Part shown: piece after piece, positions 1-12,879 of the stretch | How positions within the stretch are numbered: the stretch's first letter is position 1 | How the letters are laid out: each line of letters begins with the position of its first letter | DNA from: Argentina anserina | Lineage: Eukaryota > Streptophyta > Magnoliopsida > Rosales > Rosaceae | Direction of reading: 5' to 3' | NCBI RefSeq assembly: GCF_933775445.1 | Contig: NW_026089428.1 | Span: 248,001 to 312,000, forward strand | Length of the DNA: 64,000 bases | Position numbers and translations under genes: made by a program | The notes under the pieces: model-generated | Database searches by the model: none | Seen by the model: the letters and a program-made list of their open reading frames with translations, nothing else | What the model was told of the DNA's origin: nothing

Positions 1-3000
1 GTATCTTTCCGTAAGGCTTCTGATGCGAGTTTCTATTGTATTTAGGAGTTTTGCAAGTGTGGGAGTGTGTTTCATTCAAACTGAGTATCTTTACATCGTT
101 TGCGTATCATTACTATTCCAATTGTGTATCTTTACATCGTTTGCTTATCTTTACTATTCCAATTGTATATCTTTTCATTTCTCGTTTGAGTATCTTTCTG
201 TAAGGCTTCTGATGCGAGTTTCTATTGTATTTGAGAGTTTTGCAAGTGTGGGAGTGTGTTTCTTTCAAACTGAGTATCTTTACATCGTTTGCGTATCTTT
301 ACTATTCCAATTGTGTATCTTTACATCGTTTGCGTATCTTTACTATTCCAATTGTGTATCTTTTCATTTCTCGTTTGTGTATCTTTCTGTAAGTCTTCTG
401 ATGCGAGTTTCTATTGTATTTGAGAGTTTTCCAAGTGTGGGAGTGTGTTTCTTTCAAACTGAGTATCTTTACATCGTTTGCGTATCTTTACTATTCCAAT
501 TGTGTATCTTTTCATTTCTCGTTTGAGTATCTTTCTGTAAGGCTTCTGAAGCGAGTTTCTATTGTATTTGAGAGTTTTGCAAGTGTGGGAGTGTGTTTCT
601 TTCAAACTGAGTATCTTTACATCGTTTGCGTATCTTTACTATTCCAATTGTGTATCTTTTCATTTCTCGTTTTAGTATCTTTCTGTAAGGCTTCTGATGC
701 GAGTTTCTAGTGTATTTAGGAGTTTTGCAAGTGTGGGAGTGTGTTTCATTCAAACTGAGTATCTTTACATCGTTTGCGTATCTTTACTATTCCAATTGTG
801 TATCTTTACATCGTTTGCGTATCTTTGATATTCCAATTGTGTATCTTTTTATTTCTCGTTTGAGTATCTTTCTGTAAGGCTTCTGATGCGAGTTTCTATT
901 GTATTTGAGAGTTTTCCAAGTGTGGGAGTGTGTTTCTTTCAAACTGAGTATCTTTACATCGTTTGCGTATCTTTACTATTCAAATTGTGTATCTTTTCAT
1001 TTCTCGTTTGAGTATCTTTCTGTAAGGCTTCTGATGCGAGTTTCTATTGTATTTGAGAGTTTTGCAAGTGTGGGAGTGTGTTTCTTTCAAACTGAGTATC
1101 TTTACATCGTTTGCGTATCTTTACTATTCCAATTGTGTATCTTTACATCGTTTGCGTATCTTTACTATTCCAATTGTGTATCTTTTCATTTCTCGTTTGA
1201 GTATCTTTCTGTAAGGCTTCTGATGCGAGTTTCTATTGTATTTGAGAGTTTTGCAAGTGTGGGAGTGTGTTTCTTTCAAACTGAGTATCTTTACATCGTT
1301 TGCGTATCTTTACTATTCCAATTGTGTATCTTTTCATTTCTCGTTTGAGTATCTTTCTGTAAGTCTTCTGATGCGAGTTTCTATTGTATTTGAGACTTTT
1401 CCAAGTGTGGGAGTGTGTTTCTTTCAAACTGAGTATCTTTACATCGTTTGCGTATCTTTACTATTCCAATTGTGTATCTTTACATCGTTCGCGTATCTTT
1501 ACTATTCCAATTGTGTATCTTTTCATTTCTCGTTTCAGTATCTTTCTGTAAGGCTTCTGATGCGAGTTTCTATTGTATTTAGGAGTTTTGCAAGTGTGGG
1601 AGTGTGTTTCATTCAAACTGAGTATCTTTACATCGTTTGCGTATCATTACTATTCCAATTGTGTATCTTTACATCGTTTGCGTATCTTTACTATTCCAAT
1701 TGTGTATCTTTTCATTTCTCGTTTGAGTATCTTTCTGTAAGGCTTCTGATGCGAGTTTCTATTGTATTTGAGAGTTTTGCAAGTGTGGGAGTGTGTTTCT
1801 TTCAAACTGAGTATCTTTACATCGTTTGCGTATCTTTACTATTCCAATTGTGTATCTTTACATCGTTTGCGTATCTTTACTATTCCAATTGTGTATCTTT
1901 TCATTTCTCGTTTGAGTATCTTTCTGTAAGGCTTCTGATGCGAGTTTCTATTGTATTTGAGAGTTTTGCAAGTGTGGGAGTGTGTTTCATTCAAACTGAG
2001 TATCTTTACATCGTTTGCGTATCTTTACTATTCCAATTGAGTATCTTTACATCGTTTGCGTATCTTTACTATTCCAATTGTGTATCTTTTCATTTCTCGT
2101 TTGAGTATCTTTCTGTAAGGCTTCTGATGCGAGTTTCTATTGTATTTGAGAGTTTTGCAAGTGTGGGAGTGTGTTTCATTCAAACTGAGTATCTTTACAT
2201 CGTTTGCGTATCTTTACTATTCCAATTGTGTATCTTTTCATTTCTCGTTTGAGTATCTTTCTGTAAGGCTTCTGATGCGAGTTTCTATTGTATTTGAGAG
2301 TTTTGCAAGTGTGGGAGTGTGTTTCTTTCAAACTGAGTATCTTTACATCGTTTGCGTATCTTTACTATTCCAATTGTGTATCTTTTCATTTCTCGTTTGA
2401 GTATCTTTCTGTAAGGCTTCTGATGCGAGTTTCTATTGTATTTGAGAGTTTTGCAAGTGTGGGAGTGTGTTTCTTTCAAACTGAGTATCTTTACATCGTT
2501 TGCGTATCTTTACTATTCCAATTGTGTATCTTTACATCGTTTGCGTATCTTTACTATTCCAATTGTGTATCTTTTCATTTCTCGTTTGAGTATCTTTCTG
2601 TAAGTCTTCTGATGCGAGTTTCTATTGTATTTGAGACTTTTCCAAGTGTGGGAGTGTGTTTCTTTCAAACTGAGTATCTTTACATCGTTTGCGTATCTTT
2701 ACTATTCCAATTGTGTATCTTTTCATTTCTCGTTTGAGTATCTTTCTGTAAGGCTTCTGATGCGAGTTTCTATTGTATTTGAGAGTTTTGCAAGTGTGGG
2801 AGTGTGTTTCATTCAAACTGAGTATCTTTACATCGTTTGCGTATCTTTACTATTCCAATTGTGTATCTTTACATCGTTCGCGTATCTTTACTATTCCAAT
2901 TGTGTATCTTTTCATTTCTCGTTTGAGTATCTTTCTGTAAGGCTTCTGATGCGAGTTTCTATTGTATTTAGGAGTTTTGCAAGTGTGGGAGTGTGTTTCA

Positions 3001-4845
3001 TTCAAACTGAGTATCTTTACATCGTTTGCGTATCTTTACTATTCCAATTGTGTATCTTTACATCGTTTGCGTATCTTTGATATTCCAATTGTGTATCTTT
3101 TCATTTCTCGTTTGAGTATCTTTCTGTAAGGCTTCTGATGCGAGTTTCTATTGTATTTGAGAGTTTTCCAAGTGTGGGAGTGTGTTTCTTTCAAACTGAG
3201 TATCTTTACATCCTTTGCGTATCTTTACTATTCCAATTGTGTATCTTTTAATTTCTCGTTTGAGTATCTTTCTGTAAGGCTTCTGATACGAGTTTCTATT
3301 GTATTTGAGAGTTTTGCAAGTGTGGGAGTGTGTTTCTTTCAAACTGAGTATCTTTACATTGTTTGCGTATCTTTCCTATTCCAATTGTGTATCTTTACAT
3401 CGTTTGCGTATCTTTACTATTCCAATTGTGTATCTTTTCATTTCTCGTTTGAGTATCTTTCTGTAAGGCTTCTGATGCGAGTTTCCATTGTATTTGAGAG
3501 TTTTGCAAGTGTGGGAGTGTGTTTCTTTCAAACTGAGTATCTTTACATCGTTTGCGTATCTTTACTATTCCAATTGTGTATCTTTACATCGTTTGCGTAT
3601 CTTTACTATTCCAATTGTGTATCTTTTCATTTCTCGTTTGAGTATCTTTCTGTAAGGCTTTATGATGCGAGTTTCTATTGAATTTGAGAGTTTTGCAAGT
3701 GTGGGAGTGTGTTTCTTTCAAACTGAGTATCTTTACATCGTTTGCGTATCTTTACTATTCCAATTGTGTATCTTTTCATTTCTCGTTTGAGTATCTTTCT
3801 GTAAGGCTTCTGATGCGAGTTTCTATTGTATTTGAGAGTTTTGCAAGTGTGGGAGTGTGTTTCATTCAAACTGAGTATCTTTACATCGTTTGCGTATCTT
3901 TACTATTCCAATTGTGTATCTTTACATCGTTTGCGTATCTTTACTATTCCAATTGTGTATCTTTTCATTTCTCGTTTGAGTATCTTTCTGTAAGGCTTCT
4001 GATGCGAGTTTCTATTGTATTTGAGAGTTTTGCAAGTGTGGGAGTGTGTTTCATTTAAACTGAGTATCTTTACATCGTTTGCGTATCTTTACTATTCCAA
4101 TTGTGTATCTTTACATCGTTCGCGTATCTTTACTATTCCAATTGTGTATCTTTTCATTTCTCGTTTCAGTATCTTTCTGTAAGGCTTCTGATGCGAGTTT
4201 CTATTGTATTTAGGAGTTTTGCAAGTGTGGGAGTGTGTTTCATTCAAACTGAGTATCTTTACATCGTTTGCGTATCATTACTATTCCAATTGTGTATCTT
4301 TACATCGTTTGCGTATCTTTACTATTCCAATTGTGTATCTTTTCATTTCTCGTTTGAGTATCTTTCTGTAAGGCTTCTGATGCGAGTTTCTATTGTATTT
4401 GAGAGTTTTGCAAGTGTGGGAGTGTGTTTCTTTCAAACTGAGTATCTTTACATCGTTTGCGTATCTTTACTATTCCAATTGTGTATCTTTACATCGTTTG
4501 CGTATCTTTACTATTCCAATTGTGTATCTTTTCATTTCTCGTTTGAGTATCTTTCTGTAAGTCTTCTGATGCGAGTTTCTATTGTATTTGAGAGTTTTCC
4601 AAGTGTGGGAGTGTGTTTCTTTCAAACTGAGTATCTTTACATCGTTTGCGTATCTTTACTATTCCAATTGTGTATCTTTACATCGTTTGCGTATCTTTAC
4701 TATTCCAATTGTGTATCTTTTCATTTCTCGTTTGAGTATCTTTCTGTAAGTCTTCTGATGCGAATTTCTATTGTATTTGAGAGTTTTCCAAGTGTGGGAG
4801 TGTGTTTCTTTCAAACTGAGTATCTTTACATCGTTTGCGTATCTT
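1..4845 (+). repeat. Satellite array, block A (148/189-bp monomers)
   Basis: Head-to-tail tandem repeat that runs off the left edge. Each monomer is a series of segments that mostly begin with GTATCTTT. These are a 19-bp segment (ending ATCGTTTGC), a 22-bp segment (ending CTATTCCAATTGT), a 23-bp segment (TTCATTTCTCGTTTGA), a 37-bp segment (CTGTAAGGCTTCTGATGCGAG...) and a 47-bp tail (GAGAGTTTTGCAAGTGTGGG...CAAACTGA). Together they make 148 bp. In many monomers the first two segments (41 bp) occur twice, which gives 189 bp. A diagnostic GCGTATCATTAC variant recurs near 104, 1641 and 4272, spaced 1537 and about 2631 bp, so there is higher-order structure here too. Open frames across the array follow from the repeat and are not genes. 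Confidence 0.97.
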
Positions 4846-6410
4846 TGATAGGAACACAAAGTGTGACGTTCTTAATGTATATATGCCCTATTCTTATGCT
4901 TTGTTACTTCTTATTTAGTTGTTTTAGGTTCATATTTGTCATATGTATGTTTGAAGTAAAGCTATTTCGATTTTAGATGATTTGATGATGAAATTGTGCT
5001 AAGTGTTAGAACTCCTGATTGAACTAGGATTCCTTACTCGACTAGGACTCTACTTTCCTATTTTCATTCTTTCCTATTCCTTAATCGACGATTTCTTTTC
5101 AGGAACGACAAATCATATTTGGAAAGAAAGGAGAGTTGCCGAGTTGCATTCCTAGTTGAACAAGGAAATCATATTCGAGTTGAAGAAGGAGAAGAGGAGG
5201 CCGGCCTAGCTACTCCTAGTTGGACTAAGAGATTGCCGTGCAGCCCTTAAAGAGATCTCCCTATTGAACTTGGTTTCCTACATCAAGTTGGATATGGAGT
5301 ACATAAAGCAAATCCATAACAAAGAGGATTTCAGTTTCCCAATTGGATTCTATTTCCTTTTGGCACGCAAGAAGGCTTCCTACACCTCTATATATAGAGG
5401 CCGGCCTCTCCATTCAGCAACATCATCAGCCCTACACAAAAACACAGCCATAGCTCTGCCGAATTCATCCTTCACCATTCCAAGAAATCCTAAAACCGAT
5501 TCCATCATTCCTCACCTATCAATAGCCTTCAAACACGCTTGTGAAGGAGGTTTCATCCATAGAAGACTCGGCTACACTTGTGGATTGCTTGATTTATAAA
5601 GTGTAACCATGACTCACTCTTGTCTATTTCGGGTTTAGGTTTTATTTCGAATCATGGATGAAGTTGCGATTTGGTTAGAGTAGTCTTGTATCAATTTTGT
5701 CTATGAAATAGCTACTTGATTCAATTTATATAGATGATTCGAAAATTATGTTTTGGTTTTATGATTTTCTGTTTTGGTTTTCTGCCGAATGTGTGCTTGA
5801 ACAATTTTCGATTCCTAGGTGTTATGACTATGCTTGTAGCATGATATTTAGGTTGTTGGATTAAAGACTTATGCTAAGAACATGGTTATTCTTGTTTATG
5901 TGATTTTCGAATTGCATGGTTGTTGGTTAAGTAAGTGACATACTTGATGAATTCAATGTGCATGGCTTTGGGATTACATGATTAAGATGAACATGTTAGA
6001 ATTTCGATTATGGCTGCTTGGTTGTGATTGAATGTGTTAAGTGTCTATGTGTTTAGGTTACTGCTTAGAAACCTAATTGCATGATCCATTCTTGGTTGTT
6101 CAATGTATGTCTCGGCATGATACTAAGAAGTTGTAGAACTTGGTTCGATTCCCTCTATGTGAATTGTTTTGGTGATTGTTTATGTGTTGGTTGGTTGATC
6201 ACATGTATATATTAGCTTAGGTTTTATTTACTGTTTTTATGACTCAATCCAAAATCTATATCAAACTTTAAAACCTTTATGAATTCGTGTTAATTGATGT
6301 GATCCTAAGCCCTGGCTGGATCCCCGGTTTGTGAACGATACCCTCTTGCTTTATACTACTATGATGTGTTCAGGGTTAAATATTGATGTCGAGTAATCGA
6401 GCAATCATCA
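4846..6410 (+). repeat. Element 1 5' LTR
   Basis: Begins TGATAGGAACACAAAG and ends GAGCAATCATCA. It repeats at 14539-16103 with a constant offset of 9693 bp, so both LTRs are exactly 1565 bp. I saw no mismatch in the segments compared by eye. The terminal parts resemble those of the 2.19-kb LTR family of element 2: the first 30 bp, a GGTTGGTTGATCACATG block, and a GGATCCCCGGTTTGTGAACG block near the 3' end. The two families are therefore related. A 111-codon open frame at 5264-5599 lies over the TATA box and recurs unchanged in the other LTR; I do not call it a gene. Confidence 0.95.
5389..5396 (+). promoter_or_regulatory. TATA box in element 1 5' LTR
   Basis: TATATATA in the context CACCTCTATATATAGAGG, about 540 bp into the LTR. 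A TATA box of the same sequence sits at a similar place in every other LTR in the window. It is the likely core promoter at the U3/R boundary; the transcription start itself is not visible. Confidence 0.65.
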
Positions 6411-6412
6411 AA

Positions 6413-6430
6413 TGGCGCCGTTGCCGGGGA
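6413..6430 (+). other. Primer binding site (tRNA-Asp type), element 1
   Basis: TGGCGCCGTTGCCGGGGA begins two bases after the 5' LTR ends. It is complementary to the 3' end of plant tRNA-Asp including CCA, as far as I recall that tRNA, and this primer is common in Athila elements. The identical 18 bases follow the 5' LTR of element 2. Confidence 0.9.
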
Positions 6431-7078
6431 TCCATTAGAGATGGATCCCTAACTTTTACTACGAATTCATTGTGAATATTGTACATTTGTATATTCTTAT
6501 TCTTATTTCGTGTAACATATAGTAATGTAACTTAGGTTGTTGTTTTGGTGCTTGAGTGAATGATTGTTGTAGGTTGTAAATCAAACGGAATAGGTAAAGT
6601 CCCTTTTGTTAATATTAGCCTTAACCCTTCATGCTAGCTCTCGAGTTTGCATGAGGTCGAGGGCGGCTTTTATTAACACTTGGAGTTTTGTCTAACACAT
6701 GAGGTTAAGTCCAGCTGAGTAAGGGGCACGCTCTTTTATTACTCTGGTGCATGGGACCAAAATTGGATCTCAGAGAACTACTGACTGACATACATCTCGG
6801 TGATGGAGTCGATAGGGAGTTCGCTCTCCGTAGTTCAACAAATGAGTCCTACCATGTTCACTATCTCTGATTGAGCTAAAGGCCTTCTGAAACAAAGACT
6901 TGATTTTATGTCTAGACATCCATACTTAGGCCGCACGTCCACCTTGATTTACAACTTAGAATCAATCGATCATTCAAGCATTGAAATAGCAAAAAGAACT
7001 TGTGAATGTATGAACTTGTGAAAACGTAAAGAACTAACTCTTTGTAAACAACATAGTTGCCGTGCCCTTCCCCCTTAA
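6431..7078 (+). other. Element 1 untranslated leader
   Basis: About 650 bp between the primer binding site and gag, without a gene. Much of it is strongly similar to the leader of element 2 (about 35850-36320), notably the blocks around 6560-6625 and 6711-6905. It contains GGAGTTCGCTCTCC, able to form a small hairpin. Because it is kept in an element that lost gag-pol, it is a candidate for RNA packaging or dimerisation signals; that role is inferred. Confidence 0.7.
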
Positions 7079-10000
7079 GTGTGCGTGTGTATGACTAAGG
7101 GAAGGCACGAATTTTATGTATCCATCATGTATTCTTCTATGCTAACTCGTTACCTTTCATACAAACAGGTACTATGCATGTCCGAATTTTCTAAGAAGAC
7201 ACAAGAGCTCAAAGATCGAATTCAAGCACTTAGAGATTTGAACAACTCTTTCATAAGTAGACCTTTAAATTTCGAAGCATCTCCAAGCAATTCAATCTTA
7301 AACTCTTCACCTAGATCAGAAGAAGAGGAAGATCTGTCCTTTTCATTCGTCTTCAATTCAGACACAATTGCGGGCCGTGACATAATTCCTGTTGGTGCTC
7401 CAATGGCACTCAAGAATGCATTCATTCCTACCACCCCGGAATCACCTTCATGCATTGCTTTCACTCCACCTGATGAAGCTAACTTCTCCATTCCTGTTCA
7501 ATTGCTTGGGCAGCTGCCTAAGTATTCTGCTTCATCAATGGAAGACCCTAATGTTCACCTTAGGGAGTTCTTGGACATTTGCAAGCTCCAATCGATACAT
7601 CATCTTTCTCAAGAAGGCTTGAGGTTGCTTTTGTTCCCATTTACCCTTAAGGATGATGCTAAACGTTGGTTATATTCTTTGCCTGCAGGAATCATCACTA
7701 CATGGGATGAAATGACTAGGAGGTTCTTGAAGCAATTCTTCCCTGCTCAACTCACGAAAAGACTTAGGAGGGAGATTCAGAACTTCACTCAAAAGGATGG
7801 TGATTCACTCTATGAGGCTTGGGAGGAATTTCAGGAACTACAAAGGAAGTGCCCTCACCATGGTATTTCGTTGGATGACTTGGTGCAATTCTTCTATGAA
7901 GGACTCGACACCACCAATAAGAGCATGGTGGACTCGGCATGTGGCTGCACATTCATGAACAAAACCGGTCAAGAAGCTTACACCTTGATTGATGACTTGG
8001 CTGACAACAATCGCCAATTTAGTTCCAAGGAGAAGAGAGGAAGCAAGAGCCGTGGGGTGTATGATGTTGATGCAAGGAATCAGATGGCTACTTTAGAAAG
8101 AAAGCTTGACGTGCTAGTCAAGGCATTCAATGGTTCGAGCATCACCCCTCAAGCATGCGGCATTTGTTCTTTCAAGGATCACACAACTGACAATTGTCCG
8201 AATGGTGCAATGACTGAAGAAGAGTTGAACTTCATGGGGCAACAAAGGCCTAGGTACGATCCATATTCAAACACATACAACCCTGGACTTAGAGATCATC
8301 CAAATTTTCGTTGGAGCAACAATGCTCAACCATCCAATGCTCAAGGTCATGGACCTCGTCCTTCAGGTTTGTTTGTGAGGCCTCAGGTACCTCAAGGTTC
8401 TGCTCCCTTTAACTCTAATGTTCATGGTTCGAATAATGCATCTTCACCTAACTATGATGAACTTTTGAAGTCTCTTGCTCAAGGGCAACAAAATCTAAAC
8501 TCTGCTACTCAAGCTTTAGTTACAGGTCAACAAGCTCATTCTAAGGACATAACCGAGCTTAAGAAGCAGATGGGACAAGTGATCGATTTCATGGGCAAGA
8601 TCCATGAAGGAGGGAAGTTGCCGAGCCAAACTGAGCCTAATCCGAATGTGAAAGCCTTGGTGACACGAAGTGGGAGGACATTGGATGCTCCAAGGGAGCA
8701 ACACAAGAAGGCCGTGCCTTCTAAAGGACTAGAGGCCGAGAGTTTCAATGCTAAGGACTTAGAGAAGGACCCTGCCTCCTCTAAAGCCAATGATGCCGTG
8801 CCAAAAGATGATCATGCCGTGCATGACAAAGGTAAGGATCCTAACTCTAGTGGTTTGGTTTCAACTAATGATCTTCCTCGTGTTCCCTTCCCTAGTAGAT
8901 TCGCAAAGCAAAAGAAGGATGACTCTGATCAAGCCATGCTCGACATTTTCAAGAAGGTGGAAGTAAACATGCCTCTTATTGAATGCATACAACAAAATCC
9001 TAAGTATGCTAAGTTTTTGAAAGAATTGTGCACCAATAAGAGGATGACTCGAGAGAAGGAGGTTGTTACAATGAGTGAGACGGTTTCTGCCGTGCTCCAA
9101 AGGAAGCTACCACCAAAGCTTAAGGATCCAGGGAGTTTTTCTATCCCTTGTACAATCGGAAACATGACATTTGAAAAGATAATGTTAGACTTAGGTGCAT
9201 CTATTAATGTAATGCCGCACTATATCTATGAGAACCTAGGTCTAGGTGATTTGAAACGTGATAATGTTGTGATTCGATTGGCTGATTGTTCCAACAAAGT
9301 CCCTTTGGGCTATGTTGAAGATGTTCTTGTGCAGGTTTCGAGCTTGATCTTCCCTGCCGACTTCTATGTCATTGACATGGAGCCAACGGAGGCAGATGAC
9401 AAGGAGGTTCCTATCTTGTTAGGCCGCCCCTTCATGAGGACCGCACGAACCAAAATAGATGTGTTTAGTGGATCACTCACCTTTGAGTTCGATGGTGAAG
9501 TGATTAGCTTCAACATCTTTGAAGCTATGAGGTATCCTCTTTCGGAGTTAAGTGATTGTTTTTCAGTTGACATACTTGATTCCCTTGCAGATAACTATCT
9601 TGATACCTTGACAAATGACGAGTTGGCACTCACTATTGCCCAAGGGGCCGGATTTACAAGTGATAGCTCAAACATTTCGGTGTTAGAAACAAACAAGGCC
9701 GTGCCATCCTTGATTCATGAAACCGTGACCTCTCTTGAGGTTGCACGTGAGGTAAGCTTTGTCTCTCCTAGTCCAATTCTCTTAACTACTAACAAGAATC
9801 TTCCTTCTGTGGTTCAAGCTCCGAAGCTTGATCTTAAGGTTCTTCCGGACCACTTGAAGTATGCGTTTCTAGGAGAAGAGGATACATTGCCCGTGATCAT
9901 TTCATCTGCACTAAACGAGGAGCAAGAAGAGAGATTGATTGAAGTGTTGAGAAGACACAAAACGGCAATAGGATGGACCTTAGCCGACATCAAGGGGATC

Positions 10001-11824
10001 AGCCCTACCATGTGTGTGCATCGAATATTGCTAGAAGATGGTGCCAAGCCAACCAAGGAAGGTCAGAGACGCCTTCATCCACCAATGATGCAAGTTGTAA
10101 AGGATGAAATCACTAAGTTGCACGATTGTGGCGTGATCTACCCCATCTCGGATAGTAGGTGGATCTCTCCCATCCAAGTTGTGCCAAAGAAGTCAGGCAT
10201 CACGGTGGTGAAGAACAAGGACAACGAGTTGGTACCTCAAAGGACAGTGACCGGTCATAGAGTATGTATTGACTATAGGAAGCTCAATGCGACAACAAGG
10301 AAGGATCACATGCCATTGCCATTCATTGATCAAATGCTTGAAAGGTTAGCTGGTCACTCCTTCTATTGTTTCCTTGATGGATATAGTGGATACAACCAGA
10401 TAAGTGTTGCGGAAGAAGATCAAGAGAAGACCACGTTCACATGCCCTTTTGGTACGTTTGCCTATCGTCGCATGCCTTTTGGTTTATGCAACGCCCCAGG
10501 TACGTTTCAACGTTGTATGTATCACATTTTCTCTGAGTATATTGGTTCTAAAATTGAAGTTTTCATGGATGATTTTTCTGTCTATGGTGAAGATTTCGAA
10601 ACTTGCCTTGAAAATGTTGAACTAGTGCTTAAACGTTGTGAAGAAACTAACTTGGTTTTGAATTGGGAAAAATGTCACTTTATGGTCACGCAAGGCATTG
10701 TCTTAGGTCATATTGTTTCATCTAGAGGAATTGAGGTTGATAAGTCTAAAATAGATCTTGTGCGTCACTTACCCCTCCCCACAAGTGTGAGGGATGTTCG
10801 ATCGTTTCTTGGACATGCAGGTTTCTATCGTAGGTTTATCAAGGATTTTTCCAAGATTGCGAGACCACTGAGTTCATTACTTCAAAAGGACGTCCCATTC
10901 AACTTTGATGATGATTGCAAGCATGCATTCGAGACTTTGAAGAAGCTCCTAACTTCAGCACCGATCATGGCACCGCCGGATTGGTCCTTGCCATTCGAGT
11001 TGATGTGTGACGCCTCCGACTATGCAGTTGGAGCCGTGCTAGGGCAGAGGAAGGACAAGCAGCCCTACGCCATCTACTATGCCTCAAGAACACTCAATGA
11101 TGCGCAACAAAACTACACCACAACTGAAAAAGAACTTCTTGCCGTGATCTTTGCTCTAGATAAGTTTCGTTCTTACTTACTTCAATCTAAAGTTATTGTG
11201 TACACTGACCATGCAGCTTTGAAGTATTTAATGACAAAGAAGGATGCCAAACCGAGATTGATTCGATGGATTCTTCTACTCCAAGAGTTTGATCTCGAGA
11301 TCAAGGACAAGAAGGGAAGTGACAATGTTGTGGCGGATCATTTGAGTCGTTTGGTGAGAGATGCCGAGCCCTTGGCCATCCAAGAGAGCTTTCCGGACGA
11401 GCAACTCTTTCGAGTTGAGGTAAGTGAGCCATGGTATGCAGATATTGTGAATTATCTTGTTTCTAAGCAATTTCCGGATACTTTATCGCATGCACAAAAG
11501 AATAGACTCAAGGCATTAGCTAAGTATTACGTTTGGGATGAACCATACTTGTGGAAACATTGTGTTGATCAAATCATTAGGAGGTGTGTTCCCGAACATG
11601 AACATCATTCTATACTTACTTTTTGCCATTCTGAATCTTGTGGAGGACATTTTGGTTCACGTAGGACTGCTCTTAAGGTGTTAGAATGTGGTTTCTTTTG
11701 GCCTACGATTTTCAAAGATGCATATCATTTTTGCATGACTTGTGATAGGTGCCAACGCATGGGAAACTTAGGATCTAGAGATCAAATGCCTATGACACCG
11801 ATTATATATGTCGAAATTTTTTGA
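7079..11824 (+). CDS. Athila-like Gag-Pol polyprotein, truncated in integrase by a frameshift
   Basis: A 1581-codon frame starting at the first ATG; the ATG at 7178 (residue 34) is an equally good start. In order it holds: a retrotransposon Gag domain (about residues 140-290, with [16 protein letters not shown]); a CX2CX4HX4C zinc knuckle (C360, C363, H368, C373); a retropepsin motif DLGAS with D704; reverse transcriptase with [10 protein letters not shown] (D1100) and FMDDFSV (D1164, D1165); RNase H with CDAS (D1311), TEKEL (about 1349-1353) and YTDH (D1377); and the integrase zinc finger (CHSESCGGH, then CMTCDRC). Gag and Pol are fused with no stop between them. The frame ends at TGA 11822-11824 just after a run of six T (11817-11822), before the integrase core, which continues in the next frame. 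The protein would build virus-like particles and copy the element RNA into DNA; as it stands it lacks the integrase catalytic core. Confidence 0.93.
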   Translation: MCVCMTKGRHEFYVSIMYSSMLTRYLSYKQVLCMSEFSKKTQELKDRIQALRDLNNSFISRPLNFEASPSNSILNSSPRSEEEEDLSFSFVFNSDTIAGRDIIPVGAPMALKNAFIPTTPESPSCIAFTPPDEANFSIPVQLLGQLPKYSASSMEDPNVHLREFLDICKLQSIHHLSQEGLRLLLFPFTLKDDAKRWLYSLPAGIITTWDEMTRRFLKQFFPAQLTKRLRREIQNFTQKDGDSLYEAWEEFQELQRKCPHHGISLDDLVQFFYEGLDTTNKSMVDSACGCTFMNKTGQEAYTLIDDLADNNRQFSSKEKRGSKSRGVYDVDARNQMATLERKLDVLVKAFNGSSITPQACGICSFKDHTTDNCPNGAMTEEELNFMGQQRPRYDPYSNTYNPGLRDHPNFRWSNNAQPSNAQGHGPRPSGLFVRPQVPQGSAPFNSNVHGSNNASSPNYDELLKSLAQGQQNLNSATQALVTGQQAHSKDITELKKQMGQVIDFMGKIHEGGKLPSQTEPNPNVKALVTRSGRTLDAPREQHKKAVPSKGLEAESFNAKDLEKDPASSKANDAVPKDDHAVHDKGKDPNSSGLVSTNDLPRVPFPSRFAKQKKDDSDQAMLDIFKKVEVNMPLIECIQQNPKYAKFLKELCTNKRMTREKEVVTMSETVSAVLQRKLPPKLKDPGSFSIPCTIGNMTFEKIMLDLGASINVMPHYIYENLGLGDLKRDNVVIRLADCSNKVPLGYVEDVLVQVSSLIFPADFYVIDMEPTEADDKEVPILLGRPFMRTARTKIDVFSGSLTFEFDGEVISFNIFEAMRYPLSELSDCFSVDILDSLADNYLDTLTNDELALTIAQGAGFTSDSSNISVLETNKAVPSLIHETVTSLEVAREVSFVSPSPILLTTNKNLPSVVQAPKLDLKVLPDHLKYAFLGEEDTLPVIISSALNEEQEERLIEVLRRHKTAIGWTLADIKGISPTMCVHRILLEDGAKPTKEGQRRLHPPMMQVVKDEITKLHDCGVIYPISDSRWISPIQVVPKKSGITVVKNKDNELVPQRTVTGHRVCIDYRKLNATTRKDHMPLPFIDQMLERLAGHSFYCFLDGYSGYNQISVAEEDQEKTTFTCPFGTFAYRRMPFGLCNAPGTFQRCMYHIFSEYIGSKIEVFMDDFSVYGEDFETCLENVELVLKRCEETNLVLNWEKCHFMVTQGIVLGHIVSSRGIEVDKSKIDLVRHLPLPTSVRDVRSFLGHAGFYRRFIKDFSKIARPLSSLLQKDVPFNFDDDCKHAFETLKKLLTSAPIMAPPDWSLPFELMCDASDYAVGAVLGQRKDKQPYAIYYASRTLNDAQQNYTTTEKELLAVIFALDKFRSYLLQSKVIVYTDHAALKYLMTKKDAKPRLIRWILLLQEFDLEIKDKKGSDNVVADHLSRLVRDAEPLAIQESFPDEQLFRVEVSEPWYADIVNYLVSKQFPDTLSHAQKNRLKALAKYYVWDEPYLWKHCVDQIIRRCVPEHEHHSILTFCHSESCGGHFGSRRTALKVLECGFFWPTIFKDAYHFCMTCDRCQRMGNLGSRDQMPMTPIIYVEIF

Positions 11825-12728
11825 TTGTTGGGGTATTGATTTCATGGGACCTTTTCCTAGCTCAAATGGTTACTTATACATACTCGTGTGTGTGGACTAT
11901 GTTTCGAAATGGGTGGAAGCAAAGGCCACCCGGACTAATGATTCTCGAGTTGTTGCAGATTTCCTTCGTTCTAACATTTTCTCTAGGTTTGGTATGCCGA
12001 GAGTTATCATTAGTGATGGTGGATCTCACTTTTGCAACCGGACCATTGAGGCGTTGTTGAAGAAGTATGGAATCAAGCATAAGGTTGCTACGCCTTATCA
12101 CCCTCAAACAAGTGGACAAGTGGAGCTATCTAATCGTGAGATCAAGAGAATTTTAGAGAAGTCTGTTGGACCATCACGCAAGGATTGGTCTCACCGATTG
12201 GATGATGCTCTTTGGGCCTATAGGACGGCATACAAGACTCCCCTAGGCATGTCACCATTTCGACTAGTCTATGGCAAGGCGTGCCATCTTCCCGTGGAGC
12301 TTGAACATCGTGCATGGTGGGCTGTGAAGAATTTCAACATGGACATAGATGAGGCCGGATTACATAGGAAGTTGCAATTGCATGAGCTTGAAGAGATCCG
12401 GAATGAGGCCTATGATTCGGCGATGGTTTACAAGGAGAAGACTAAGACATTCCATGACCGCATGATTAGGAAGAAACACTTTGTCGTTGGGCAGAAAGTT
12501 CTTTTGTTTAATTCTCGACTTAGATTGTTTCCGGGCAAGCTCCGTTCTAGGTGGCTTGGACCGTTTGTTGTTACTAATATTTTTCCTTCTGGTGCTATTC
12601 AGATCAAAAGCATGGTGCATGGAAAGGAATTCACGGTCAATGGACATCGCTTGAAGCCGTACTATGACAATTTCGTGGAACACAATGTGGAGGAGACGTC
12701 TCTCCTTGATCCTACGGCAAGCAAGTAA
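11808..12728 (+). CDS. Integrase catalytic core and C-terminus, out of frame with gag-pol
   Basis: A 306-codon frame that overlaps the end of the gag-pol frame by 17 bases. It continues the integrase in a different frame. It has the complete D,D35E triad: D11 (WGIDFMGPF), D70 (VIISDGG) and E106 (GQVELSNRE), with exactly 35 residues between the last two. The C-terminal part has the GPF module (RWLGPFVV, about residue 250) and ends with no chromodomain. The first ATG is fortuitous: the protein start is really the upstream polyprotein. The break sits at the six-T run 11817-11822, so a one-base length change in that run is the simplest cause. A programmed frameshift is possible but less likely, because Athila elements usually read through here in one frame. 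A sequencing error is also possible. Confidence 0.9.
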   Translation: MSKFFDCWGIDFMGPFPSSNGYLYILVCVDYVSKWVEAKATRTNDSRVVADFLRSNIFSRFGMPRVIISDGGSHFCNRTIEALLKKYGIKHKVATPYHPQTSGQVELSNREIKRILEKSVGPSRKDWSHRLDDALWAYRTAYKTPLGMSPFRLVYGKACHLPVELEHRAWWAVKNFNMDIDEAGLHRKLQLHELEEIRNEAYDSAMVYKEKTKTFHDRMIRKKHFVVGQKVLLFNSRLRLFPGKLRSRWLGPFVVTNIFPSGAIQIKSMVHGKEFTVNGHRLKPYYDNFVEHNVEETSLLDPTASK

Positions 12729-12869
12729 TGATTTGAGATAGTCTAGGCTATAGACTCTAAACTTAAGCCAATGAAGGAGCCATCAACGAGTGTTTGCATT
12801 TTCTTATCCCTTAACTCTTTCTAATTTTCGTTGCTTATCATATTGTACATTGAGGGCAATGTAAATTTT

Positions 12870-12879
12870 AAGTGTGGGG
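12870..12879 (+). other. PPT-like motif 1, just downstream of pol (element 1)
   Basis: AAGTGTGGGG, followed by TGGGG and preceded by ACATTGAGGGCAATG. The equivalent in element 2 is at 37734-37744, with the same CATTGAGG-CAATG lead. It resembles the true polypurine tract next to the LTR and may be an internal second-strand primer, which is inferred. Confidence 0.55.

Noticed and set aside
1..4845. CRISPR-like array of repeats and spacers
   Set aside because: Repeats are contiguous with no unique spacers, units are 148/189 bp, and there are no cas genes. The context is a plant genome.
5264..5599. 111-codon frame in both LTRs of element 1 (again at 14957-15292)
   Set aside because: It spans the LTR TATA box and is identical only because the LTRs are identical. 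No recognisable domain.
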